This document shows positions 42,360-50,621 of a DNA stretch of 54,213 nt, piece by piece. Position 1 is the first letter of the stretch. Each line of letters begins with the position of its first letter. A program made the translations under genes and the position numbers. Source of the DNA: Treponema sp. (GTDB lineage Bacteria; Spirochaetota; Spirochaetia; Treponematales; Treponemataceae); the NCBI GenBank assembly GCA_014804005.1, contig JAAVAP010000030.1, positions 1 to 54,213 of the forward strand. Direction: 5' to 3'. The notes under the pieces are model-generated. The model saw only the letters and a list, made by a program, of their open reading frames with translations. It searched no databases and was not told the DNA's origin.

Positions 42360-44474
42360 ATGGCCGAAGATAATTGGGCAATTTCAAAAAAACAAAAATC
42401 GAAAACGATGGTTACGAAAATCGTCGCCATCATTGGATTGACGAATGTCATTCTTTTGGCGCTGCTGAATTTGTTCGTGATTTGGCAAGTGCGGAATATG
42501 ACCGTCAATGATACCAACGAAAACGTGAATTCGCTTTTCGATTCTTATTTGGAAAGCGTTGACACTTTCGTTGACAACACTTTGACCAAGCTTGATTTCT
42601 ACACGAATTCCGATGTCGTTTACAATGGCGGAAGCGCGGAAGAAATTGGCGAGTGGCTCACGACCACGGTGGTTCGCCGCCCGCGAGGTTTTTCTTATGT
42701 GCTTTTTATCGGCGCGGACGGAAATTCTTTTTACGATTCGGGGAACAGGGGTTTTCACGGCGACCGCGCGTATTACAAGCAGATTATCGATCAAGGCGCG
42801 ACTTTCGTTGTGAACAATCCGACTCTTGCGAAAGCCACCGGCACAGTGAGCGTGATGTTCGTAAAAGCCGCGTTCAATAAAGACCGCGAAGTCGTGGGAA
42901 TGTTCGTCGGAGTGGCCGGAATGGATTATTTGCAGAATCTGATTGCCGGCTTGAAAATCGGGCAAGACGGGCACAGTTTTATGCTGGACGGAAACGGCGA
43001 AGTGATTGCGCATTATGACAGTGACCTCGTGATGACGACAAATTATCTCAAAGATGAAAATGTCAGCGCGGACGTGAAATCTTTGGCGCAATCGATGCTT
43101 TCAAGCCAACGCGGGCAGACGGAAATCAAAAACGGTTCGGAACAGCTTCGCATCGTTTACAGCAAAGTGGCGAAAACTCCATGGGCGATGGGCGTTACGA
43201 TTCCTGTGCGCCAAATCCACAAAACCGCCGACAGCCTCAGCCGATTTCTTTTGGTGGGAAACTTGATATTGGCGGTGATAATTTTGGTGGTTTTGGGCTT
43301 GATGATTACGACTTCGCTTCGTCCGTTGCGAAATGTCGTTCTGGCAATCGAAGACATCGCCAGCGGCAACGCCGATTTGACGAAACGCCTTCCCAAAACC
43401 GAGAATAACGAAATTGGCGATGTCGTGAATGGCTTCAATCAGTTCGTGACAAAATTGCAAGAAATTATGATTGAAATAAAATCGTCCAAGGAAAATCTTT
43501 CCGTGGTTGGCGGCGACATGGTGAACGCCAACGGCAGGACGGAACTTCTCATAAACAAAATCATCGAGTACATCGAGCTGGTAAAAGACAGCGTGATCAC
43601 GCAAGGTTCAAGCGTCCAATTGACTTCCGCGCGAATTACGGAAATTACTGGCAACATCCAGCAACTCGAAAATCTCATCGAAACTCAGACGGACGGAGTG
43701 ACACAGGCGAGCGCGGCCGTCGAAGAAATGATCGGCAACATCGGTTCGGTGAATTCTTCCGTCAGAAAACTTTCGGATTCTTTCGTGGGACTTCGCAAAA
43801 ATGCCGACGAGGGAATCGAAAAATCTCAAGCCGTGAGCGAACGGATTTTTCAAATTGAATCGGAATCGAAAATGTTGCAGGAAGCGAACATGGTCATCGC
43901 GACGATTGCCGAAGAGACCAATTTGCTTGCGATGAATGCCGCAATTGAAGCTGCTCACGCGGGCGAAGTCGGAAAAGGATTCAGCGTTGTGGCGGACGAA
44001 ATTCGAAAACTTTCGGAAACTTCTTCGGAACAATCCAAGACAATCGGAGCGCAGTTGATGAAAATCCGCGATTCGATTGGGCAGGTTTCGGACTTTTCCA
44101 CCGAATCAAGTTCAGCATTCCACTCCGTCGCCGAAAACATCCAAATGACAGACGAATTGGTTCGCCAAATCAGCGGCGCAATGAGCGAACAGCAAGAAGG
44201 CTCAAATCAAGTTTTGTCCGCGCTCAAATTGATGAGCGAAAGCACGGAGGCCGTCCGCACCGCTTCACACAGCATGACGGAAGGAAGTTCCGTAATTTTG
44301 AATGAAGTGAAAACGCTCAAGGAACACACGGAAACGATAAACACCAACGTTCAGAAAATGGACGAAGGCGTGACAAAAATCTACGAAACGAAGGAAACTT
44401 TGGGACGGCTTTCGCGACACATGAACGACACGATCGCGCAGATTGCCGAGGAAATCGGACAGTTCAAAGTTTGA
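42360..44474 (+). CDS. Methyl-accepting chemotaxis protein with dCache sensor
   Basis: 704 residues from the ATG at 42360, chosen for the SD AAGGGGA 5 nt upstream. TM1 (about 18-42), periplasmic dCache_1 domain (about 45-290: [50 protein letters not shown]), TM2 (about 292-317), HAMP (about 318-370) and a cytoplasmic signalling hairpin whose tip reads [38 protein letters not shown]. It would sense an extracellular small molecule and signal to CheA/CheW. A hairpin terminator follows directly. Confidence 0.95.
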   Translation: MAEDNWAISKKQKSKTMVTKIVAIIGLTNVILLALLNLFVIWQVRNMTVNDTNENVNSLFDSYLESVDTFVDNTLTKLDFYTNSDVVYNGGSAEEIGEWLTTTVVRRPRGFSYVLFIGADGNSFYDSGNRGFHGDRAYYKQIIDQGATFVVNNPTLAKATGTVSVMFVKAAFNKDREVVGMFVGVAGMDYLQNLIAGLKIGQDGHSFMLDGNGEVIAHYDSDLVMTTNYLKDENVSADVKSLAQSMLSSQRGQTEIKNGSEQLRIVYSKVAKTPWAMGVTIPVRQIHKTADSLSRFLLVGNLILAVIILVVLGLMITTSLRPLRNVVLAIEDIASGNADLTKRLPKTENNEIGDVVNGFNQFVTKLQEIMIEIKSSKENLSVVGGDMVNANGRTELLINKIIEYIELVKDSVITQGSSVQLTSARITEITGNIQQLENLIETQTDGVTQASAAVEEMIGNIGSVNSSVRKLSDSFVGLRKNADEGIEKSQAVSERIFQIESESKMLQEANMVIATIAEETNLLAMNAAIEAAHAGEVGKGFSVVADEIRKLSETSSEQSKTIGAQLMKIRDSIGQVSDFSTESSSAFHSVAENIQMTDELVRQISGAMSEQQEGSNQVLSALKLMSESTEAVRTASHSMTEGSSVILNEVKTLKEHTETINTNVQKMDEGVTKIYETKETLGRLSRHMNDTIAQIAEEIGQFKV

Positions 44475-44475
44475 G

Positions 44476-44534
44476 ACTTGAACAGTTAAAATTATCGCTA
44501 AAGCATTGCGATAATTTTAACTTCAAGTTTTTTG
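44476..44534 (+). terminator. Terminator of the chemoreceptor gene
   Basis: Long stem: ACTTGAA/TTCAAGT outer arms, then 14-bp GTTAAAATTATCGC (44485-44498) / GCGATAATTTTAAC (44508-44521), loop 9 nt, followed by TTTTTTG. The 14-bp part matches the hairpin at 15495-15529. Confidence 0.85.
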
Positions 44535-44581
44535 TTTTGCATATAAAATTCGCGGCACGTGTGTAAGGGTTTGGCGCGAAG

Positions 44582-44647
44582 CCCCGGAGAAGGGGTAGCG
44601 AAAGACCGCGCGAGCGGGCTGAAGCGAGGGGAAGGCTTTCCCCTCCC
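44582..44647 (-). repeat. GC-rich element related to the 82-bp repeats
   Basis: Reverse complement begins GGGGAGGGGAAAG and ends CGCTACCCCTTCT, the same ends as copy B at 36903-36984, with a diverged middle. Non-coding, between the chemoreceptor terminator and the ABC ATPase stop. Confidence 0.45.
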
Positions 44648-44690
44648 CAGCGCATTCAAAATTCGAAAAAGCCGCGCGTCTGTCGCCAAT

Positions 44691-45485
44691 CTATGAAAGC
44701 AGCATTTTGTCCGAAAGCGAATCCACGCCTGCGCTCACTTGGAATTTTTCGAGCAAATCTTTTACTTCAAGATTTTTCTTTTCCTCGCCGCTCACTTCAT
44801 AGACGATTCGTCCGTCAAGCATCATGATCAGGCGGTTTCCGTAGCGAATCGCGTCGCGCATATTGTGCGTCACCATAAAAGTGGTGAGATTGTCGCGGCG
44901 CACGAAAAATTCCGTAAGCTCCAAAACTTTTTTCGCGGTTTTCGGATCGAGCGCGGCGGTGTGTTCGTCCAAAAGCAAAAGCCGTGGTTTTTGCAACACC
45001 GCCATCAAAAGCGTGAGCGCCTGCCGCTGTCCTCCGGAAAGCAATCCCACGCGCGAAGCCATTCTGTCTTCCAAGCCGAGTTCCAATTTGGAAAGCGACT
45101 CTTTGAAAATCGCGCGCTCGGAATTTGTCACGCCCCATCGAAGCGTTCGACGTTTGCCGCGCCTGTACGCGAGCGCGAGATTTTCCTCGATTTGCATTGA
45201 AGCGGCCGTTCCCATCATCGGGTCTTGGAAAACACGCCCCAAATATTTTGCGCGCTCGTGTTCTTTTATGTTTGTGATGTTTTTTCCGTCAAGCAAAATC
45301 GCGCCCGAATCGCACGAATGCACTCCCGCAATCAAATTCAAAAGCGTGGATTTTCCGGCACCGTTTCCGCCGATGACCGTAACAAAATCGCCGTCGTTGA
45401 GCGTGAGGCTCACGCCTTTCAAAGCCTTGCGTTCCGTGATTTGACCGGGATTGAAAGTTTTGGCAATGTTTTTCACTTCAAGCAT
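44691..45485 (-). CDS. ABC transporter ATPase (TrpXYZ-like importer)
   Basis: 264 residues. Walker A GGNGAGKST (about 38-46), Q-loop GRVFQDPMMGTAASMQIEENL, signature LLSGGQRQALTLLMAV, Walker B LLLLDEHTAALDP (E then H rather than the common DEP) and H-loop VTHNMRDAI. It lies 20 bp after the permease gene. Related ATPases serve PF04392-type receptors such as TrpX. It powers import of the ligand bound by the lipoprotein at 46647-47609. Confidence 0.92.
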   Translation of the reverse strand: MLEVKNIAKTFNPGQITERKALKGVSLTLNDGDFVTVIGGNGAGKSTLLNLIAGVHSCDSGAILLDGKNITNIKEHERAKYLGRVFQDPMMGTAASMQIEENLALAYRRGKRRTLRWGVTNSERAIFKESLSKLELGLEDRMASRVGLLSGGQRQALTLLMAVLQKPRLLLLDEHTAALDPKTAKKVLELTEFFVRRDNLTTFMVTHNMRDAIRYGNRLIMMLDGRIVYEVSGEEKKNLEVKDLLEKFQVSAGVDSLSDKMLLS

Positions 45486-45505
45486 TTTCTACTTCCATAA
45501 AAAAA

Positions 45506-46492
45506 TTACAATTTGACTTCGGCATCAGGATTTCCGCCTTTTTTCGAAATGTAGGCATCCTCGCTCGCCGCCGCGCAAACATTTTTTTTGCGAATGAATT
45601 TCTTTTTCAAGACAGGAAGCGAAAGCGCGAACGCAACTATAATCGCGGAAAAAAGTTTCATATCCTGACTTTTCATTCCGAGCTGAAGCACGAGCGCGAT
45701 AATCATTCTGTAAATCACCGCGCCAAGCAAAACGCCGAGAAGCTGCACGCCGAACGAAAATTTCGCGCCAAGAAAAACTTCGCCGATAATAATCGAGGCA
45801 AGTCCAATCACGATTGCGCCGATTCCCATGCTCACGTCGCCGAACCTTTGTTGCTGCATGACAAGCCCGCCGCTGAGCGCGACAAGTCCGTTGGAAATCA
45901 TCAGCGCGAGAACTTTCATGTTGTCCGTGTTGATTCCCTGCGCCCGCCCCATGCGCTCATTGTTGCCGGTGGCGCGAATTGCAGAGCCGATTTCAGTTCC
46001 GAAATACCAATAAAGCAAAATGACGATTGCGGCGGCAAAAATTATTCCTGTGATCAAAGTGGAAAAAGTCGCCGCCTGCGCGAACGCAATTTTTTTCAAA
46101 TTAAAAAATTCGCTGATGTGATTTACAATCGTGAGATTCGTGCGGGCAAGCGGCTTGTTCGGGCCGCCCAACACATGCAAGTTTATCGAATAAAGCGCGA
46201 GCTGCATCAAGATTCCGGCGAGAATTCCGGGAATGTTCAATTTCGTGTGAAGCAATCCAGTGAGAGCGCCGGCGACCATTCCGAGCACGACCGCCACGAG
46301 TAGCGTCAAAAGCGGATTCCAGCCGTTCACTATCAAAACCGCGCAAGTGCATCCGCCCAAGGCGAAACTTCCGTCCACGGTCATGTCGGCAAAATTGAGA
46401 ATTTTGAAAGTGATGTAAACACCCAAAGCCATGATTCCCCAAAGAATTCCTTGGCTCACCGCTCCGAGCATTGCTCCTAAAAATGGTGGCAT
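45506..46492 (-). CDS. ABC transporter permease (branched-chain/TrpY-like)
   Basis: 328 residues with eight to ten membrane helices, e.g. GAMLGAVSQGILWGIMALGVYITF and TTFSTLITGIIFAAAIVILLYW-like segments. The cytoplasmic coupling block is GTEIGSAIRATGNNERMGRAQGINTDNMKVLALMISNGL, a strong mark of the LivH/TrpY type. The charged C-terminal tail is cytosolic. It follows the receptor gene after 154 bp, in which a CCGAGTTTT/AAAACTCGG hairpin (46589-46616) may reduce expression relative to the receptor. Confidence 0.92.
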   Translation of the reverse strand: MPPFLGAMLGAVSQGILWGIMALGVYITFKILNFADMTVDGSFALGGCTCAVLIVNGWNPLLTLLVAVVLGMVAGALTGLLHTKLNIPGILAGILMQLALYSINLHVLGGPNKPLARTNLTIVNHISEFFNLKKIAFAQAATFSTLITGIIFAAAIVILLYWYFGTEIGSAIRATGNNERMGRAQGINTDNMKVLALMISNGLVALSGGLVMQQQRFGDVSMGIGAIVIGLASIIIGEVFLGAKFSFGVQLLGVLLGAVIYRMIIALVLQLGMKSQDMKLFSAIIVAFALSLPVLKKKFIRKKNVCAAASEDAYISKKGGNPDAEVKL

Positions 46493-46588
46493 TCGTCCAT
46501 CCTATAAAATTGCGCCCGCAGAAAATCCACCGCAAACTCAAATGCGAATTTACGCGCGAATTTTTTTTGCGACGCGCATATTAAATAA

Positions 46589-46616
46589 CCGAGTTTTTTG
46601 CAAAACGAAAACTCGG
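46589..46616 (-). promoter_or_regulatory. Intra-operon hairpin between receptor and permease genes
   Basis: 9-bp arms CCGAGTTTT / AAAACTCGG with a 10-nt loop. No T-tract follows, so it is more likely an mRNA-stability or partial attenuation element than a full terminator. Confidence 0.5.
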
Positions 46617-46646
46617 CATAAATCGACGACAAAATTTGCCGCCGAT

Positions 46647-47609
46647 TTACAATGCGTTGTATGAATCTTCCAACAAATCGCCGGGGAATACGATTCCCAG
46701 TTCACGCGCAGTGTCGGCGTTGTAGGAAAAGTCGCATTTTTCCAAATATTGAATCGGCATGTCCGCAGGATTTTTTCCGTCGCGCAAAATCGCCACTGCC
46801 ATTTTCGCAGTCTGCTTTCCCAATTCATAATAGTTGATTCCGAACGTGCAAAGTCCGCCACTTTGAACCATTCCTTCCTCGCCGCACATAACGGGAATTT
46901 TGTTGGGCGTGGTGACAAGCGCGACTGTGGCCATCGTAGAAGCGATCATATTGTCGGTAGGCGCGTAAATCGCGTCAACTTTTCCCACCAAACTTTGCAC
47001 GACTTGCTGAACCTCGTTCGTGTTGGAAACCGTAGCTTCCACATATTCAAGTCCGAGCACATCGCACTGGGCTTCGGCAAGATTGACTTGAAAACGCGAA
47101 TTTTCTTCGCTCGAACAAAATAGCATTCCGATTTTTTTCGCGTTTGGGAAAAGCCGCTTGAGCAAATCCATTTGCGCCGCGCAAGGAGTGAGATCGGAAG
47201 TGCCCGAAACGTTCACGCCCGGATGCTCGTTGGAATTGACAAGTTGCGCCGAAGCTGGGTCGGTTACCGAAGAAACCAAAATAGGGATTTCCGAAGTTTG
47301 ATTTGCGACGGCTTGCGCCGCAGGAGTGGCGATCGCAAAAATCAAGTCGCTTTTGTCGTTCACCAATTTTTGCGCAATCGTGACGCAATTTGACTGCTCG
47401 CCCTGCGCGTTCTCGTAGTCGATGACGATGTTCTCGCCCGCCACATAGCCCGCCTCGGCAAGCCCGTCGATGAAGCCCTTGTAGTTGTTGTCAAGCGCAG
47501 GATGCTCGACAAGCTGAATCACGCCGATTTTCAAAGCCGAAGTCTTTTTCGCGCAAGACGAAAAAAGAATCGCGACAAACGCCGCCGCAACAAAAATGTT
47601 TCTTTTCAT
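46647..47609 (-). CDS. ABC transporter substrate-binding lipoprotein (PF04392/TrpX-like)
   Basis: 320 residues from the ATG at 47607-47609, chosen for the SD GGAGA. Lipoprotein signal ILFSSCAKK. Periplasmic binding fold: KIGVIQLVEHPALDNNYKGFIDGLAEAGYVAGENIVID near the start, then NDKSDLIFAIATPAAQAVANQT, VSSVTDPASAQLV and GKVDAIYAPTDNMIASTMATV. Family members bind aromatic amino acids or related molecules; the ligand here is not shown. First gene of a three-gene importer operon. Confidence 0.9.
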   Translation of the reverse strand: MKRNIFVAAAFVAILFSSCAKKTSALKIGVIQLVEHPALDNNYKGFIDGLAEAGYVAGENIVIDYENAQGEQSNCVTIAQKLVNDKSDLIFAIATPAAQAVANQTSEIPILVSSVTDPASAQLVNSNEHPGVNVSGTSDLTPCAAQMDLLKRLFPNAKKIGMLFCSSEENSRFQVNLAEAQCDVLGLEYVEATVSNTNEVQQVVQSLVGKVDAIYAPTDNMIASTMATVALVTTPNKIPVMCGEEGMVQSGGLCTFGINYYELGKQTAKMAVAILRDGKNPADMPIQYLEKCDFSYNADTARELGIVFPGDLLEDSYNAL

Positions 47610-47653
47610 AAAAATTTCTCCGTGTTTCATAGTTTCATAAAAATGAATGAAAA

Positions 47654-47659
47654 AATTAT
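47654..47659 (-). promoter_or_regulatory. Extended -10 promoter of the importer operon
   Basis: TGT-TATAAT on the minus strand about 45 nt before the receptor ATG. No good -35, consistent with an extended -10 promoter. Confidence 0.5.
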
Positions 47660-47776
47660 AACATATTTTCCAAAAAATTACTATGGATTATGCGGAAAAA
47701 AGAATTTTATTTATACAGCGCAAGATGGAGAAAGTCCTGCGCCTCAATCATCGTAGTGTGAAACACTCCGCACGAA

Positions 47777-48409
47777 TTAAAATTGCGCGTAATCCGCGAT
47801 AATTTTCGCGGTGTTCTCGATTCCCGCAAACGCGCTGTTTATCAGCAATTCGTAATTCGAACGCTCGCCCCAAGTGTACTCGGTGAACGTGTTGTAATGG
47901 TTCGCGCGGTGTTTGTTGATTTGAGCGATGATTTTTTTTGCGTCTTTTTCTGGCGTGTTGAATTCTTTTATGGCGCGTTCGATTTTCGCCGCTTCGTCCG
48001 CGTAAATGAAAACGTTCAAAATGTCGTTGTTGTCGAATTCATTCGAGACGCGCAGAACGTAGTCGGCGCAACGCCCTACGATGACGCACGGAGCTTCTTT
48101 CGCAATTTTCAAAATCACTTTTCGCTGCGCATTGAAAATCTGGTCAACCAAAGGCAGCGTGCTGGGAGCCGCGGCATTGTTGTAATTGCCCGAAGAGTAA
48201 TTTGAGCCGAACATCATATTGTAAACCCAAACGCTCGAAAGGCTTTGCTCGCTTTTTTCGATGAAGTGCGGAGAAAGTCCGCTCTCTTCCGCCGCCATGT
48301 CGATGAGCTGCTTGTCAAAAAATTTGTAGCCCAATTTTTTCGCGACGAGCTCGCCCACAAGATGACCGCCGCTTCCGAACTCGCGACTTATCGTGATGAT
48401 TTTTTTCAT
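47777..48409 (-). CDS. Cytidylate kinase-like family protein
   Basis: 210 residues. Nucleotide-binding start ITISREFGSGGHLVGELVAKKLGYKFFDKQLI (about 4-36), the mark of the cytidylate-kinase-like family (PF13189). Further blocks are PCVIVGRCADYVL (about 107-119) and a C-terminal helix with YTWGERSNYELLINSAFAGIENTAKII. Substrate not known; the family differs from true Cmk. SD GGAGGAAC before the ATG. The stop codon is followed by the dispersed TTCGTGCGGAG motif. Confidence 0.88.
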   Translation of the reverse strand: MKKIITISREFGSGGHLVGELVAKKLGYKFFDKQLIDMAAEESGLSPHFIEKSEQSLSSVWVYNMMFGSNYSSGNYNNAAAPSTLPLVDQIFNAQRKVILKIAKEAPCVIVGRCADYVLRVSNEFDNNDILNVFIYADEAAKIERAIKEFNTPEKDAKKIIAQINKHRANHYNTFTEYTWGERSNYELLINSAFAGIENTAKIIADYAQF

Positions 48410-48496
48410 AATTGTTCCTCCATGAAAATAAAGTTAATTCAAAGAATTAAGTTCGCAGGAAATATCGATTTAATATTATATCACAAACTTGAATTT

Positions 48497-49525
48497 TTAC
48501 AAAACAAATTTTGCGGAAATCCCGATGTCGAAAAAAAGCGAATACGCGCCACTGCTATCGTCAAACTTGTTGTATAAAGTTGCGCTGGTTTTCTTTTCGT
48601 AAGTCACGCCTGTGCTTTCGCCCGTGAGCATTCCGCAAAAATTCAGCGCGAGTGAAAAATTATTGTTGAGATTGAATTGCGCCCGCGCACTTTGGCGCAC
48701 CGCGAAAAATGCCGAAAGCGATATATTCCTGAAAACCATATTTGTCAAAATGTGTTCGTCGCAAGAATCCATATAAACTATTGGAGCAGCTTCCGTCGCA
48801 AGCGAAAGCACGATTTTTCTCGTCGGAAGAAAATCCGCCTGAACGCCCGTCCAAAAATAAATATTTTGAATGCTATATTTTACGACCGGCTCATAAGTCA
48901 ATGTTTTTGAAATGGAATTTCCCGCATCGTCGTATGAATGATACGATCCTTTGTAACTGTTTTGATTGAATGCGATTCCATCCTCGTCGTTTCCATACCA
49001 CAACATTCCGCCCATCGCGTTAAATTCCATTTGCTGATAGCCCACGGAAATTTTTGGACGAAGCGTCAAAAAATTCGTCGGATAAAATTTGAATGCGAAT
49101 GAAAGTTCAAGTTCAAAACCGTTTTTGATTTTATTGTCGCTTTCGGAATAATTTGTTTTTATGGAAGTGTTTCCAGTTCGATATCCATTGTCTTGATTCC
49201 AATCCGAATCTTTCATCGTGCCGAAACTTGTGGGAAAGAAAAAAATCGAAGCGAACGAAATTTCAAATCTTTTGTAGCCGCCGCCAATTTTTGCGCCAGC
49301 GTACAATGCCGGAGTGTATTCCCATTCCAATTCGCTCAGTTTGTATTTGTCGCCGTTTTGGGAATTTTTCGCCCATACGATTTCCCCCTCTTTTCCGAAT
49401 CGTGCTCCGAAAATTCCTTCGATGCCGAAATTCCAGCCGAGAGTTTTTTGCGGATTTTCTTTTTCAGCCGAAAAAGCGCGAATTCCCGTGAGAAAAATTA
49501 AAATCGTAAAAATAAATTTTTTCAT
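48497..49525 (-). CDS. Outer-membrane beta-barrel protein, unassigned
   Basis: 342 residues from the ATG at 49523-49525. Signal peptide (FIFTILIFLTGIRAFSA). The rest alternates beta strands with turns rich in D, N and G (GWNFGIEGIFGARFG; YAGAKIGGGYKRFEISFASIFFF; ELSFAFKFYPTNFLTLRPKISVGYQQMEF; FNLNNNFSLALNFCGML), ending FDIGISAKFVL. Likely a 12- to 14-stranded barrel. No family recognised. It begins 5 bp after the rluA stop and probably shares that transcript. Confidence 0.72.
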   Translation of the reverse strand: MKKFIFTILIFLTGIRAFSAEKENPQKTLGWNFGIEGIFGARFGKEGEIVWAKNSQNGDKYKLSELEWEYTPALYAGAKIGGGYKRFEISFASIFFFPTSFGTMKDSDWNQDNGYRTGNTSIKTNYSESDNKIKNGFELELSFAFKFYPTNFLTLRPKISVGYQQMEFNAMGGMLWYGNDEDGIAFNQNSYKGSYHSYDDAGNSISKTLTYEPVVKYSIQNIYFWTGVQADFLPTRKIVLSLATEAAPIVYMDSCDEHILTNMVFRNISLSAFFAVRQSARAQFNLNNNFSLALNFCGMLTGESTGVTYEKKTSATLYNKFDDSSGAYSLFFDIGISAKFVL

Positions 49526-49530
49526 AAAAT

Positions 49531-50322
49531 TCAATTTTGATAATTTTCGGAATCGCTTTTCGCAAGTGAATCAATCCCTCCGCACGAATCAATTCCAAAA
49601 AGTTTGAGAAACTGCTTTCGCGTGGCTTCCAAATCTTTCGGATAAGGCGCGCAAAATTTCATCGCGGAATTTTTTGTCGGATGAATGAATTCGATTTTGT
49701 ACGCGTGAAGCGCGAGGCGCGAAATCAGCGGACGCTCTTCGTAAGGATCGCCGTTGTAACGCCGCTTGAGTTCGGAAAGAAAAACGCCGCGCTGGTTCGA
49801 GCCGTAAATCGGATCGCAAACAATCGAAAAATTTTTGGCATGCAAATGCGCACGGATTTGGTGAGTGCGCCCAGTAAGCGGCCGCGCCTCGAGCCAAGAA
49901 TACGGCCCGCAAATTCCGAGCAGCGAAAATTCCGTCAAAGATTTTTTTCCGTTTTTTCTGTCCACGATTGTCCTGTGATGCGTGTCTCCGTCGGGCAAAA
50001 GCGGAAGATCGACTTTGAGCGTTTTCCAAAGCGGTCTTCCGTTCACAAGGCAATGATAGATTTTTTTCACGGAATGATTTTGAAATTGCTCGCAAAGATT
50101 TTTGTGCGCGATTTCGTTCCGCGCGTACAAAACGATTCCGCTCGTGTCCTTGTCGATTCGATGCACGGCGAAGAGCTTTCCGAATTCTTCCTGCGCGATC
50201 AAATCCAAACGCGGCGCATTTTCGTCATAACGATCGGCGGCGACGCAAAGTCCAGAGCGTTTGTTCAAAACGAGAATGTCGTCATCGGAAAAAATTACGG
50301 TGTAATCGCGCGGCTGCTTCAT
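49531..50322 (-). CDS. RluA-family 23S rRNA/tRNA pseudouridine synthase
   Basis: 263 residues. Catalytic Asp in the HRIDKDTSGIVLYAR motif (about residues 54-68), followed by KIYHCLVNGRP and the binding block ARPLTGRTHQIRAHLHAKNFSIVCDPIYG. The C-terminus FGIDSCGGIDSLAKSDSENYQN looks like an add-on: it is encoded partly by the dispersed TTGATTCGTGCGGAGG motif (49577-49592). Which uridine it modifies cannot be told. A -10-like TATAAT lies 7 nt before the ATG. Confidence 0.92.
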   Translation of the reverse strand: MKQPRDYTVIFSDDDILVLNKRSGLCVAADRYDENAPRLDLIAQEEFGKLFAVHRIDKDTSGIVLYARNEIAHKNLCEQFQNHSVKKIYHCLVNGRPLWKTLKVDLPLLPDGDTHHRTIVDRKNGKKSLTEFSLLGICGPYSWLEARPLTGRTHQIRAHLHAKNFSIVCDPIYGSNQRGVFLSELKRRYNGDPYEERPLISRLALHAYKIEFIHPTKNSAMKFCAPYPKDLEATRKQFLKLFGIDSCGGIDSLAKSDSENYQN

Positions 50323-50447
50323 AAAGAAAATTATATAGAATTTTTTGTTCTTTGTGAAGAGAGTTTGAGTTGAAAAAATCTTTAACGAAAGTAGAGAAGA
50401 AAATTCGCGCGAAAAATGATTTTACGTCGCGCGCTTTCGCGCACTAC

Positions 50448-50520
<73 letters not shown>

Positions 50521-50533
50521 GAAATATGAAAAC

Positions 50534-50562
50534 ATCTTATAAAATTTTTTCAAACTTGTCAA
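50534..50562 (-). promoter_or_regulatory. Promoter of the tRNA gene
   Basis: -35 TTGACA (50557-50562), 17-bp spacer, -10 TAAGAT (50534-50539) on the minus strand, 13 nt before the mature 5' end. Confidence 0.8.
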
Positions 50563-50621
50563 GATGGGAAGTTCCAGCCTTATTGATCTTTTTTCACGAT
50601 TCCAGCGCAAATTTTTAAAAA

